From assembly GCF_000381925.1 (NCBI RefSeq), contig NZ_KB907307.1:3286001-3350000 (forward strand): DNA of 64,000 nucleotides, read 5' to 3'. A program made the translations under genes and the position numbers. The notes beneath the pieces are model-generated. The model saw only the letters and a program-made list of their open reading frames with translations. It searched no databases and had not been told where the DNA came from. This document shows positions 1 through 8,382 of this stretch, in pieces; within the stretch, counting starts at the first letter, position 1; every line of letters starts with the position of its first letter. Source of the DNA: Nocardia sp. BMG111209. Its GTDB lineage: Bacteria > Actinomycetota > Actinomycetes > Mycobacteriales > Mycobacteriaceae.

Positions 1-212
1 GCATGCACTACACGGGCATGTTCGCGATCAGCGCCCGGATGGCCGAACATGTGCATCGCGTGGCCGGCGCGCAGGCCCATCAGGTGCTGACCCCGCTGAT
101 CGTCGGCGTCAGCATGGTGACGATGGTGCTGTTGCTGCAGGTCGGCATCACCGATGTCGACGAGCCCGATCCGGCCCGGGCCGAGGGCCGGTTCTGGCCC
201 AGCCGCGACTAG
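1..212 (+). CDS. MHYT-domain membrane protein, C-terminal fragment
   Basis: Only the last 69 codons and the stop lie in the window; the gene starts to the left of base 1. The visible part opens with an MHYT signature (MHYTGMF, from base 3). A short soluble loop and a final hydrophobic helix (about residues 31-50, LIVGVSMVTMVLLLQVGI) follow. MHYT proteins are integral membrane proteins proposed to sense small ligands through metal held by Met and His; that role is family inference. The tail closely resembles the end of the complete MHYT protein at 2686-3474, so the two are paralogues on either side of eutBC. Its TAG stop shares CTAG (209-212) with the eutC stop on the other strand. Confidence 0.85.
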   Translation, partial: MHYTGMFAISARMAEHVHRVAGAQAHQVLTPLIVGVSMVTMVLLLQVGITDVDEPDPARAEGRFWPSRD

Positions 213-1015
213 CCGGGCAGGTCGAGTTCCGGCGGCGCGGCGCCGACCAGTGCCCGGTCCGAGGTGTCCTTGAGTTCGATCCCGGAACGTCCCAGCCGCC
301 GCGCGCCGGCGATCAGGCCGGCGACCACCGCCGCGGCGGCGGCGTAACCGAGCCCGTCCGGCGGGTGGATGTTCGAGACGCAGTTGCGTTCGGCATCGGT
401 GCGCCCCGGCCGCGGCAGGTGGGTGAGATAGATGCCGAGGCTGTCGGCCACCGACAGGCCCGGACGCTCGCCGATCAGCACCAGCACCGTCGTCACGCCG
501 AGCGCGGCGCCGATGTGGTCGCCGAGCGCGACCCGGGCCTGGGTCGCGATCACCGGTGGCGCGATCCGATAGTGCTGCGCCAGTTGGTCTTTCAGCGCGA
601 TCAGGGCCGCGGTACCGTGCTCGGCCAGCGCCCGCGGCGACAACCCGTCCGCGAGCACCACCCCGATATCGGCGCCGGTATGCGGCAGCACCGAGAAGCC
701 TTGTCCCGGTATCACTTCCGGTAACCGGCCCAGATCGGGCCGGCGCAGGTACTCGGATCGGCTCGCCGCGCGGCTGCGCACCGGCACCGGCTCCCCCAGC
801 CCGGCGGTACGCACCCGTTCCGCGAAATCCGTTGTGTCCAAGGGTGTGTGCACGGCGTCCCGGGCGGCGGCGTGCGCGGCGCGCAGTTCCAGCACCCGCG
901 CGGTGGGCAGCGCGTCCCCGGCGCGGCCCAAACCTATGCGCGCCTGCGTATTCCGCCGCAACCGGTCCCAGAACTCCCGGGCGTCATCGTTTTCCACGTG
1001 GCCTCCGGTGGTCAT
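209..1015 (-). CDS. eutC: Ethanolamine ammonia-lyase, small subunit
   Basis: Small (light) chain of adenosylcobalamin-dependent ethanolamine ammonia-lyase, which converts ethanolamine to acetaldehyde and ammonia. The 268-residue product has the typical EutC length. It keeps family blocks such as GQGFSVLPHTGADIGVVLADGLSPRA, seen here in shorter pieces, and a C-terminal RNCVSNIHPPDGLGY segment. The ATG at 1015 overlaps the eutB stop as ATGA, so the two subunits are translationally coupled, as expected for a stoichiometric complex. No carboxysome-like shell genes are next to it, which fits the simple actinobacterial eutBC type. The stop overlaps that of the converging MHYT gene. Confidence 0.95.
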   Translation of the reverse strand: MTTGGHVENDDAREFWDRLRRNTQARIGLGRAGDALPTARVLELRAAHAAARDAVHTPLDTTDFAERVRTAGLGEPVPVRSRAASRSEYLRRPDLGRLPEVIPGQGFSVLPHTGADIGVVLADGLSPRALAEHGTAALIALKDQLAQHYRIAPPVIATQARVALGDHIGAALGVTTVLVLIGERPGLSVADSLGIYLTHLPRPGRTDAERNCVSNIHPPDGLGYAAAAAVVAGLIAGARRLGRSGIELKDTSDRALVGAAPPELDLPG

Positions 1016-2421
1016 CGCGCCCCCAGCGCGCGCAGCGGTGAGGAAAGCGGTGCGACCGCCCGGATACCGCCGGTCGGGTCGAGCATCCCGAGCCGGTCCA
1101 GCCAGGCCGCGAACTCCGGCGCCGGCCGCAGCCCCAGTACCCGCCGGGCGTAGAGCGCGTCGTGGAAGCTCAGGCTCTGGTAGCCGAGCATGACGTCGTC
1201 GGCGCCGGGGACGGTGATCACGAAGGCCACCCCGGCGGCGGCCAGCAGGGTGAGCAGGGTGTCCATATCGTCGGCGTCGGCCTCGGCGTGATTGGTGTAG
1301 CAGACGTCGACGCCCATCGGCAGGCCGAGCAGTTTGCCGCAGAAATGGTCCTCCAGGCCGGCCCGGACGATCTGCCGGCCGTCGTACAGATACTCCGGCC
1401 CGATGAAGCCGACCACGGTGTTCACCAGCAGCGGGTCCAGTTCGCGCGCCACCGCGTAGGCGCGGGCCTCGAGCGTCTGCTGGTCGACCGGCCTGCCGTC
1501 CGTGCCCAGGTGCGCGCCGGCGCTGAGCGCCGAACCCTGCCCGGTCTCGAAATACATCACGTTGCCGCCGACGGTGCCCCGGTTCAGCGCGCGGGCCGCC
1601 GCGGCCGCCTCCCGCAACAGCGACAGCGTCACCCCGAATCCGGCGTTGGCCCCCTCGGTTCCGGCGATCGACTGGAACACCAGGTCCACCGGTGCGCCCG
1701 CCTCGATCAGCCCGAGGGTGGTGGTGACGTGCGCCAGCACGCACGACTGCATCGGAATGTCGAAACGCTGCCGCATCTCGTCGAGCAGGCGCAGCAGATC
1801 CGCGGCCACCGCGGGCGAGTCGGTGGCCGGATTGATGCCGATCACCGCGTCGCCGCAGCCGAGCAGCAAGCCGTCCAGCACGGCCGCGGCAATCCCGCGC
1901 GGATCGTCGGTGGGATGGTTGGGCTGCAGCCGGGTCGCGAGCGTACCGGGTGATCCGATGGTGGTCCGGAATGCGGAAATCACACTCGTCGCTTTCGAAA
2001 CCACGATCAGGTCTTGATTTCGCATGATCTTGCTCACAGCCGCAACGATTTCCGGCGTCAGCCCCGGCGCCACGGCGGCCAGCGTATCGGCCGCGCCGGG
2101 CCCCGCAGCTACCTCCAGCAACCAATCCCGCAAGCCGCCCACGGTGAGGTGTGACACGAGCCCGAACGCCGCGCGATCGTGGGTGTCGATGATCAACCGC
2201 GTGACCTCGTCCGTTTCGTACGGCACGACCGGATCGGCCAGCAGATCCGACAGCGGCAACTCCGCCAGCGCCCACTGCGCGGCCGCCCGCTCCGCATCGG
2301 AATGTGCTGCGCACCCGGCCAATTCGTCGCCACTGCGGCGCGGCGTCGCCTTCGCCAGCAGTTCCACCGGACCGTGGAAGGTATAGGTCGTCCCGCCGAC
2401 GCGCTGATGATGAACGGCCAT
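1012..2421 (-). CDS. eutB: Ethanolamine ammonia-lyase, large subunit
   Basis: Heavy chain of ethanolamine ammonia-lyase; this TIM-barrel subunit carries the substrate site and the cobalamin interface. The start at ATG 2421 gives 469 residues beginning MAVHHQRVGG. It is preceded by AGGAGGACCG, a strong ribosome site. An upstream in-frame ATG at 2508 lacks such a site and would add 29 atypical residues. Conserved family text includes GDAVIGINPATDS, FQSIAGTEGANAGFGV and CYTNHAEADADDMD. It is the first gene of a eutB-eutC operon read leftward, divergent from the MHYT gene at 2686. The 264-bp space between them should hold both promoters and includes the palindrome CAATATTG near 2507. Confidence 0.96.
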   Translation of the reverse strand: MAVHHQRVGGTTYTFHGPVELLAKATPRRSGDELAGCAAHSDAERAAAQWALAELPLSDLLADPVVPYETDEVTRLIIDTHDRAAFGLVSHLTVGGLRDWLLEVAAGPGAADTLAAVAPGLTPEIVAAVSKIMRNQDLIVVSKATSVISAFRTTIGSPGTLATRLQPNHPTDDPRGIAAAVLDGLLLGCGDAVIGINPATDSPAVAADLLRLLDEMRQRFDIPMQSCVLAHVTTTLGLIEAGAPVDLVFQSIAGTEGANAGFGVTLSLLREAAAAARALNRGTVGGNVMYFETGQGSALSAGAHLGTDGRPVDQQTLEARAYAVARELDPLLVNTVVGFIGPEYLYDGRQIVRAGLEDHFCGKLLGLPMGVDVCYTNHAEADADDMDTLLTLLAAAGVAFVITVPGADDVMLGYQSLSFHDALYARRVLGLRPAPEFAAWLDRLGMLDPTGGIRAVAPLSSPLRALGAR

Positions 2422-2685
2422 CGGTCCTCCTGCTCCGTGGCCGCGCGGGCATGCGCGGCGGCATCGCTCCCGATTGTGGCGCATGCAAATTGCGACAGCC
2501 GTTAACAATATTGCCGGGAGATTGCCATTGTTCGATTACACCGTGCAAGACCCGAATCGGAGCCTTGTACTCGAAAGCATCTACGCAGTTCCGAAGGATC
2601 GACAGCGGGTCGGGGGTGCCGTAGATTCCGCTCGCCGCAATTTTGCGGAACCTTGGAGAAGACTGTGCACGCAGAGGAGTTTCGC
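2422..2685. promoter_or_regulatory. Divergent intergenic region between eutB and the MHYT gene
   Basis: This 264-bp stretch is noticeably richer in A+T than the flanking genes and separates two divergent transcripts. It contains AACAATATTG around 2504-2514 and several weak promoter-like hexamers, but I could not assign a convincing -35/-10 pair to either gene. It probably carries the control sites for ethanolamine use and for the membrane sensor. Confidence 0.45.
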
Positions 2686-3474
2686 GTGTTGCACACACAC
2701 CATTTCGCTTATGGCTGGGTCACCATCGTGATCGCTTACGCCATGTCGTTCATCGGATCGCTGCTCGGTCTGCAGTGCGCCCGCCGGGCCCGGAGCTCGG
2801 ACCGGGCCGGTGGGTGGCTGATCGCCGCCGCGATCGCCATCGGCGGCACCGGGATCTGGGTCATGCACTTCGTGGCGATGCTCGGATTCTCGATCGACGG
2901 CGCCTCGATCCGCTACAACGTCCCGCTGACCCTGGCCAGTGCCGCGATCGCGGTGGTGGTCGTCTGGATCGGGCTGTCCATCGTGTTCCGCGGCCGGCGG
3001 GCCGGTCGTGGCGTGTGGACGCTGCTGACCGGCGGCGTGGTCACCGGGCTCGGGGTCGCCGCGATGCACTACTCGGGCATGTTCGCGCTGCGCACCGACG
3101 CGACCATCACGTACTCGCCGGGCGTCGTGGCCCTGTCGGTGGTGATCGCCATCGTCGCGTCCACGGCCGCGCTCTGGTTCACCCTGCACGTGCGCGGCAC
3201 GCTGGTCAGTGTCGGCGCGGCGATCATCATGGGCATCGCCGTCACCGGCATGCATTACACCGGGATGGTCGCGATGCACGCGCACCGCATCGACCTCGCC
3301 CCGGCTCCGTCCGGCGCCGACGGCGTCCAGCTGCTGCTGCCGCTGATGATCGGCGTCAGCGTGGTGACCATGATGCTGCTGATCAACGTCGGTCTCACCG
3401 ACAACGAAGGGGAGGATCTGCGCATCGCGCCCGCCACCGGCGGCGCGGGCGGCCCGACGGGCGGGTTGCGCTAG
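2686..3474 (+). CDS. MHYT-domain integral membrane protein
   Basis: A 262-residue, mostly hydrophobic protein with three MHYT-type repeats: MHF at residues 60-62, MHYS at 127-130 and MHYT at 189-192. Each lies near a membrane-helix end, with about seven helices overall. No GGDEF, EAL or kinase output domain is attached, so it is a stand-alone sensor-type module. I chose GTG 2686 because AGAGGAG precedes it by six bases. GTG 2665 and TTG 2653 are in-frame alternatives that would add 7-11 residues. Members are proposed to bind Cu or another metal and sense O2, CO or NO. Its neighbour eutB is divergent, and a paralogue ends at base 212. Confidence 0.88.
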   Translation: MLHTHHFAYGWVTIVIAYAMSFIGSLLGLQCARRARSSDRAGGWLIAAAIAIGGTGIWVMHFVAMLGFSIDGASIRYNVPLTLASAAIAVVVVWIGLSIVFRGRRAGRGVWTLLTGGVVTGLGVAAMHYSGMFALRTDATITYSPGVVALSVVIAIVASTAALWFTLHVRGTLVSVGAAIIMGIAVTGMHYTGMVAMHAHRIDLAPAPSGADGVQLLLPLMIGVSVVTMMLLINVGLTDNEGEDLRIAPATGGAGGPTGGLR

Positions 3475-3497
3475 CCGCCCGTGCCAGACTGACGGGC

Positions 3498-4343
3498 GTG
3501 GCTGCCACCGTCTTGACCCACTACCGCTCACCGTGGACCCGGACCATCGACGTCGACGCGCAGTTACAGACGTTCCGGGACGGGGTGCGCTGTCCCGGGC
3601 GGCTGCCGGCCCTGTTGCGGGCCGGCCGCGACCTGCTCGCCGCCGCCCCCGCCAGCTGCGCCTACTCGTTCACCCTGTTCATCACGTGGTGGACGTTGCG
3701 CGGCATCAGCGAATTCGCCGGGCACCGGCTCATCCTGTCCGCGTCGACGAATCTGCACAACATGCGCCGCGAGCCGGTCCAGGTGCTGGTGGCCTCGGCG
3801 TTCTGGACCGAGGGCGGCTTCCCGTGGGTCACCATCGTCGGCTTCCTCACCCTGATGGCCTTCGCGGAACGCTGGCTCGGCACGCTGCGCTGGATCATGG
3901 TCTTCGCGACGGGGCACGTCGCCACCACCCTGCTGATCGTCACCGGCATCGCCTACGCGGTCGACCATCGGCTGATCCCGCTGAAGGTGGCGGTCGCCTC
4001 CGACGTCGGTTCGTCGTACGGCTTCTCCAGCATCCTCGCGGCCCTCGCCTTCCACCTGCGCGGCATCCCGCGGGCGATGTGGGCGGTGGGCCTGATCGGC
4101 TGGTACGGCTACGCCGCGATCGTCGGCCGCACCTTCACCGATTACGGGCATCTGACCGCGATCGCGGTGGGCTTCGTCTCGGGCGCGCTCGCGGTGACGG
4201 TGTCGCGGCAGCTGGAACGCATGCGCGACCGCTCCGCACGCGCGGCTCAGGCCGAGGCCGAGTCCGCCGAGTCGTCCGAGTCCGCGGCGTCCGCCGAGCC
4301 CTCCGGCAGCTCCGGGAAGCTGCCGTCCGGATCCGGCCGGTAG
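3498..4343 (+). CDS. Rhomboid-like membrane protein
   Basis: A 281-residue polytopic protein starting at GTG 3498, 23 bp after the MHYT gene and probably cotranscribed. Hydrophobic segments and the text FWTEGGFPWVTIVGFLTLM, GHVATTLL and DVGSSYGFSSILAAL match actinobacterial rhomboid-like proteins. The canonical GxSG serine motif is not obvious (SYGFSS instead), so protease activity cannot be claimed. The last 33 residues are a low-complexity Ala/Ser/Glu tail (AEAESAESSESAASAEPSG). This tail is read from DNA that also encodes the tail of the converging DUF952 gene. Family assignment is by pattern recall; the function is unknown. Confidence 0.75.
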   Translation: MAATVLTHYRSPWTRTIDVDAQLQTFRDGVRCPGRLPALLRAGRDLLAAAPASCAYSFTLFITWWTLRGISEFAGHRLILSASTNLHNMRREPVQVLVASAFWTEGGFPWVTIVGFLTLMAFAERWLGTLRWIMVFATGHVATTLLIVTGIAYAVDHRLIPLKVAVASDVGSSYGFSSILAALAFHLRGIPRAMWAVGLIGWYGYAAIVGRTFTDYGHLTAIAVGFVSGALAVTVSRQLERMRDRSARAAQAEAESAESSESAASAEPSGSSGKLPSGSGR

Positions 4344-4675
4344 TCCGTCACCCGGATCACCGCGGCCACCGGGATCGGCCCGTACAGATGCGGGAACAGC
4401 ATGGCGGCCGGATCACCGGGCACGCCCGGCTCCCACCGCACCGGGGCCGCCAGGCGGCCCGGATCCAGCCACAGCAGCACCACATCCCGCCGCCCGGCGA
4501 ACAGGCGGTTCGCGGGCAGATGCACCTGCGCGGGGCCCGACAGGTGGACGAATCCCTCGTCCCCGTCCAACGAGGGCGTTCGCCGGGCGCCCGCGGCCCG
4601 CGCCTCGTCCCACTCCGCCCCGGTGCACAGATGCACCAGGACCCCCTCCGGAAGTTCCGCCGTCTCGTCGACCAT
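4247..4675 (-). CDS. DUF952-family protein
   Basis: A 142-residue cytosolic protein. It carries the DUF952 blocks DEGFVHLSGPAQVHLPANRLF, LWLDPGRL, and FPHLYGPIPVAAVIRV, here listed as short pieces of one continuous domain (residues about 10-112). Members resemble glutathione S-transferase-associated small proteins but have no settled biochemical role. The domain is complete by about residue 115. The remaining 27 residues are an acidic Ser/Ala/Asp tail that overlaps 97 bp antisense to the rhomboid-like gene. ATG 4675 is the only reasonable start. Confidence 0.85.
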   Translation of the reverse strand: MVDETAELPEGVLVHLCTGAEWDEARAAGARRTPSLDGDEGFVHLSGPAQVHLPANRLFAGRRDVVLLWLDPGRLAAPVRWEPGVPGDPAAMLFPHLYGPIPVAAVIRVTDYRPDPDGSFPELPEGSADAADSDDSADSASA

Positions 4676-5045
4676 CGCCCGACCTTATCCGCCGTACCCG
4701 CGATCGGCCGCCGCAGGCCGTTGAACAGAGCGTTTGCCATAAGCCGGGTGTGAGTGTCGGGGCGGCGGGGTAGTCTCCGGTTAGACAACTGGATCAGTGA
4801 CTCGCGGTGGTGCGCAGGGCCGTTTCCGAGTATCCCGACCTGCATGTTCGCTGACAGCGAAATGCCTGGTCATGTAAGGGAAAACACAGAGAAACATCTG
4901 CGGGAACAAACCCTCCGCGCCGAACGTCTGAGAAAGTAGTCATAGGCCACTGCTGGGAAGTAGCGGCGGGTGAGCCCGCGGAAGGGTCCGCGGGCCCGAT
5001 ACCAGGTGAACGGTCTTCTGCGCCGGGATCCAGGACGGAGGAGTC
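4676..5045 (+). promoter_or_regulatory. Long non-coding leader with a perfect hairpin upstream of the DUF7455-type gene
   Basis: These 370 bp between two genes on opposite strands hold no convincing coding sequence. A short ORF at 4754-4939 has no ribosome site and no recognisable product. At 4974-4995 there is a perfect 9-bp stem, GCCCGCGGA/TCCGCGGGC, with a four-base loop. It lies about 50 bases before the start codon, and the sequence around it (GGGAAGTAGCGGCGGGTGAG) is purine-rich. No U-tract follows, so it looks more like a leader structure than a terminator. I could not assign a known riboswitch class or a promoter. Confidence 0.45.
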
Positions 5046-5240
5046 ATGCCAGGAACACTGACCAGCACCCCGCTGACGGCGGTCGACCGGTGCGATCGCT
5101 GCGGTGCAGCCGCGCGTGTTCGCGCAGTCCTGCCCGGTGGTGGCGAGTTGCTCTTCTGCCAGCATCACGCCAATGAGCACATGGATCGTCTCCGTGCGCT
5201 CGAGGCCGTGATCGACACGGAGTCGGCGCCGGCGCTGTAA
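5046..5240 (+). CDS. Small zinc-ribbon protein (DUF7455-type)
   Basis: A 64-residue protein with a single CxxC...CxHH motif: CDRC at residues 16-19 and CQHH at 38-41. This is consistent with one zinc-binding ribbon followed by a short helix (NEHMDRLRALEAVI). The start ATG 5046 has GGAGGAG just upstream. Similar tiny proteins are widespread in actinobacteria next to sigA/sigB-region genes; the role is unknown. A textbook terminator follows 49 bases after the stop. The gene has its own long leader, so it is probably monocistronic. Confidence 0.82.
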   Translation: MPGTLTSTPLTAVDRCDRCGAAARVRAVLPGGGELLFCQHHANEHMDRLRALEAVIDTESAPAL

Positions 5241-5288
5241 AGCTCCTCCCCGTCCGCTCGCACAACAGAATCCTCCGACAGAAACGCC

Positions 5289-5317
5289 ACGGGCGGCCCA
5301 CACGGGCCGCCCGTTTT
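5289..5317 (+). terminator. Rho-independent terminator of the DUF7455-type gene
   Basis: A perfect 11-bp stem ACGGGCGGCCC/GGGCCGCCCGT with loop ACAC is followed directly by TTT. A further CAGAAA/TTTCTG pairing lies outside it. It sits between converging genes, so it may act in both directions. Confidence 0.85.
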
Positions 5318-5349
5318 CTGTGTGTCCGTTCCGGTGCGGGCGCCCGCCG

Positions 5350-7116
5350 TCACATCCGGCGCAGCGCCGCGATCCGCTCGGTCAGCTGATCGGTGGTGGC
5401 GAGCGCGGTGGGCGGGCCGCCGCATTCCCGGCGCAGCTCGCCGTGGATCACGCCGTGCGGTTTGCCGGTGCGGTGATGGTGCATCGCGACCAGGCTGTTC
5501 AGCTCCCGGCGCAACTCACCGAGCTTGTCGGCGGTGGCGACCCGTTCGGCCGCGGCGGTCGAGCTCGGGCCCGGACCGGCCAGTTCGGCCACCTTCGCGG
5601 CGGTGCTGCGGTCGGCCACCTGCCGGGCCTGCCGATCGCGCAGCAGCGCCCGCATCTGGTCCGCGTCCAGCAGACCCGGGATGCCGAGGTAGTCGGCCTC
5701 CTCGTCGCTGCCGGAGAAGGTCGCGGTGCCGAACGAATCGCCGTCGTAGATCACCTGGTCCAGCTCGGCGTCGGCGGCCAGCGCGACGAACTTGCCCTCC
5801 TCCTCGCCGGGCTCGTCCTTCTGCCGGTTGGCGTCGGTCAGCAGTTCGTCCTCGAACGCGTTCTTCTCCCGGTGCGGCTTGCCCAGCACGTGGTCGCGCT
5901 GCACCTCCAGCTGCGCGGCCAGATCCAGCAGTACCGGCACCGAGGGCAGGAATACGCTCGCGGTCTCCCCCGGCCGGCGGGCACGCACGAATCGGCCGAT
6001 CGCCTGGGCGAAGTACAGCGGGGTCGACGCGCTGGTGGCGTAGACGCCCACCGCGAGCCGGGGCACGTCGACGCCCTCGGACACCATGCGCACCGCCACC
6101 ATCCACGGTTCGGTGCCCGCGGCGAACTCGCTGATCCGGTTCGAGGAGCCCGGATCGTCGGACAGCACCACCGCGGGCTTCGAACCCGAGATGTGTTCCA
6201 GCAGTTCGGCGTAGTCGCGCGCCTTCTCCTGATCGGTGGCGATCACCAGACCGCCGGCGTCGACCAGGCCGGTGGCGCGCAGCTGCCGCAGCCGAATGTC
6301 GGCCGCGGTCAGCACCTTCGACATCCAGTCGCCCGCCGGGTCCAGGGCGGTCCGCCAGGCACGGGCGGTCTGCTCGGCGCTCAGCGGCTCACCCAGCCGG
6401 GCGGAATACTCCTCCCCGGCGCTGTCGCGCCAGTGCGCCTCACCGGAGTAGGCGAGGAACACCACGGGGCGAACCACGTTGTCGGCCAGGGCCTCCGAAT
6501 ATCCGTAGGAGTAGTCGGGCCGCGACCGCTGGAAGCCGGACTCGTCGGGTTCGTAGGTGACGAACGGGATCGGCGAATCGTCGCTGCGGAACGGGGTACC
6601 GGTCAGCGCCAGGCGGCGCGTCGCGTCGCCGAACGCCTCCCCGACGGCCTCGCCCCAGCTCTTCGCGTCGCCCGCGTGGTGGATCTCGTCGAGGATCACC
6701 AGCGTGCGCCGATTCTCGGTCCGCACCCGGTGTTTGAAGGGATGCGAGGCGACCTGCGCGTAGGTCACCACCACGCCGTGATAGTCGCCGGAGGTGCCGC
6801 CGGTGGAGTTGGAGAAGTGGGAGTCCAACTGGATTCCGCTGCGCGCGGCCGCCGTCGACCACTGATGTTTGAGGTGCTCCGTCGGCGCGACCACGGTGAT
6901 CTGATCGACCGTGCGGTCGGCCAGCAGCTCCGCGGCCAGCCGCAGCGCGAACGTGGTCTTACCGGCGCCGGGCGTGGCCACGGCCAGGAAGTCGCGTGGC
7001 TTCGACGTCAGATACTTGGTGAGAGCCCTGCGCTGCCATGCACGTAACGAACTACCACCACCCGAAGTCACTCCAGAGAGACTAGCGAGCGATACCGACA
7101 CGTGCCCAATCCACAT
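5350..7116 (-). CDS. DEAD/DEAH-box superfamily 2 helicase
   Basis: A 588-residue superfamily-2 ATPase. Walker A is ATPGAGKTT (residues 47-55), motif II is DEIH (143-146), motif III region is LTGTPFR (about 170), and motif VI is QAIGRFVRAR (near 385). It resembles the restriction-enzyme R-subunit/UvsW-like helicases found as stand-alone proteins in actinobacteria. The substrate is unknown. A second in-frame start (GTG 7101) would remove five residues, and neither has a clear ribosome site. The C-terminal 200 residues are charged and carry no recognised domain. It is divergent from the YihY-family gene. Confidence 0.88.
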   Translation of the reverse strand: MWIGHVSVSLASLSGVTSGGGSSLRAWQRRALTKYLTSKPRDFLAVATPGAGKTTFALRLAAELLADRTVDQITVVAPTEHLKHQWSTAAARSGIQLDSHFSNSTGGTSGDYHGVVVTYAQVASHPFKHRVRTENRRTLVILDEIHHAGDAKSWGEAVGEAFGDATRRLALTGTPFRSDDSPIPFVTYEPDESGFQRSRPDYSYGYSEALADNVVRPVVFLAYSGEAHWRDSAGEEYSARLGEPLSAEQTARAWRTALDPAGDWMSKVLTAADIRLRQLRATGLVDAGGLVIATDQEKARDYAELLEHISGSKPAVVLSDDPGSSNRISEFAAGTEPWMVAVRMVSEGVDVPRLAVGVYATSASTPLYFAQAIGRFVRARRPGETASVFLPSVPVLLDLAAQLEVQRDHVLGKPHREKNAFEDELLTDANRQKDEPGEEEGKFVALAADAELDQVIYDGDSFGTATFSGSDEEADYLGIPGLLDADQMRALLRDRQARQVADRSTAAKVAELAGPGPSSTAAAERVATADKLGELRRELNSLVAMHHHRTGKPHGVIHGELRRECGGPPTALATTDQLTERIAALRRM

Positions 7117-7284
7117 CCCCGTGTCGCGACCGGACCGGGCCGCCGGACCGCGTCACCGCACGTGGACCGGCGGCGGCCGGCGAGCCGGAAAGCCTTGGTT
7201 CCCTGGCCGGTTGCCGCGAGGTACGCCCGGACGATGCGGGCGCGGGCGGCAATTCGGCGCGGCGTGGGCGATGCTGTAGTGACA

Positions 7285-8382
7285 ATGGACACTCCGCCAC
7301 GCCCTCCCGATCCACCCCGGCCGGCCACCGGCCGGCCCGTCCGCGTGATCGCGCGCCTGCTCCGGGAGGGGTGGGGCCGGGTGTGGGAGTTGCTCGTCCG
7401 CGTCGGCGTGAAGGCGTGGCGCGATTCGATCTTCGCCAAATCCGCGGCCGCCGCGTTCTGGCAGACGCTCTCGCTGGCGCCGCTGCTGCTGGGTGTGCTG
7501 GGCAGTCTCGGATACGTCGGCAGCTGGTTCTTCGGGCCGGATACCGTGCACATCGTCGAGGGCAAGATCATCAGCTTCAGCCGGAACCTGTTCACCGCCA
7601 CCGTGGTCGACGATCTGATCGCGCCGACCGTGCGGGACGTGCTGCAACGCGGCCGGGGCGCGGTGGTGTCGGTGGGATTCGTGCTCTCGCTGTGGGCGGG
7701 CTCGTCGGCGATGGCGACCTTCGTGGATGCCATCGTGGCCGCGCACGACGAGCAGGACGCCCGGCATCCGGTGTGGCAGCGCATCGTCGCGCTGGTGCTG
7801 TATCTGCTGTTCCTGGTGATGGCGGTGTTCGTGCTGCCGGTGGTGGCGCTGGGGCCGGTGCTGCTGGGCCGGATACTGCCGGAGCAGTGGCGCGAACCCG
7901 GGCTGCGCCTGGTGGACGCGTTCTACTACCCGGGCACGGCGTTCCTGCTGATCCTGGCCCTCACCACGCTGTACAAGCTGGCGCTGCACCGGTCACCGCC
8001 GTGGCACCGGCTGTTCGGCGGCGCGCTGGTGGCGGGGGTGTTCTTCATGGTGGCCAGCGACGGGTTGCGGCGCTACCTCGGCTGGGTGGCCCGCACCGGG
8101 GTCAGCTACGGCGCGCTCGCGGCGCCGATCGCCTTCCTGCTGTTCACCTATTTCCTGGGCTTCGCGATCGTGCTCGGCGCGGAGTTCAACGCGGCCGTGC
8201 AGGAGTTCTGGCCGGCGCACCGCACCCGCTCGCCGATGCGCCGGCTGGCCCGAGTACCGGAGACGGCCGTGCGGCGGGCATGGACCCGGCGGCGGCGCAC
8301 TACGGCCGCGGAGCCGACAGCCGACCGGCCGGTACCCGCTCTCCCGCCGGGCCGGACCCCGGCTGCGACGCGTGAGGGCTAG
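7285..8382 (+). CDS. YihY/BrkB-family inner membrane protein
   Basis: A 365-residue protein with six hydrophobic segments and the typical YihY/virulence-factor-BrkB blocks: KSAAAAFWQTLSLAPLLL, WAGSSAMATFVDAI and FTYFLGFAIVLGAEFNA. The N-terminus is proline-rich and the C-terminus is a basic, disordered tail. The family is often mis-called RNase BN; its real function is unclear. ATG 7285 is taken as the start. GTG 7279 is just upstream and no strong ribosome site precedes either, so leaderless translation is possible. Its TAG overlaps the DUF3039 stop within CTAG at 8379-8382. The position matches Rv2707 in the conserved sigA-sigB neighbourhood (from recall). Confidence 0.88.
   Translation: MDTPPRPPDPPRPATGRPVRVIARLLREGWGRVWELLVRVGVKAWRDSIFAKSAAAAFWQTLSLAPLLLGVLGSLGYVGSWFFGPDTVHIVEGKIISFSRNLFTATVVDDLIAPTVRDVLQRGRGAVVSVGFVLSLWAGSSAMATFVDAIVAAHDEQDARHPVWQRIVALVLYLLFLVMAVFVLPVVALGPVLLGRILPEQWREPGLRLVDAFYYPGTAFLLILALTTLYKLALHRSPPWHRLFGGALVAGVFFMVASDGLRRYLGWVARTGVSYGALAAPIAFLLFTYFLGFAIVLGAEFNAAVQEFWPAHRTRSPMRRLARVPETAVRRAWTRRRRTTAAEPTADRPVPALPPGRTPAATREG

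Noticed and set aside
209..2698. A single 829-codon minus-strand frame across eutC and eutB
   Set aside because: The upstream two thirds are out of frame with eutB. Only the last 268 codons (eutC) are real.
4754..4939. A 61-codon plus-strand ORF upstream of the zinc-ribbon gene
   Set aside because: It has no ribosome site, no family and atypical codon use; better explained as leader DNA.
5320..7047. A 575-codon plus-strand frame opposite the DEAD/DEAH helicase
   Set aside because: Typical antisense GC shadow, rich in Gly/Arg/Gln/Val, overlapping a gene with clear helicase motifs.
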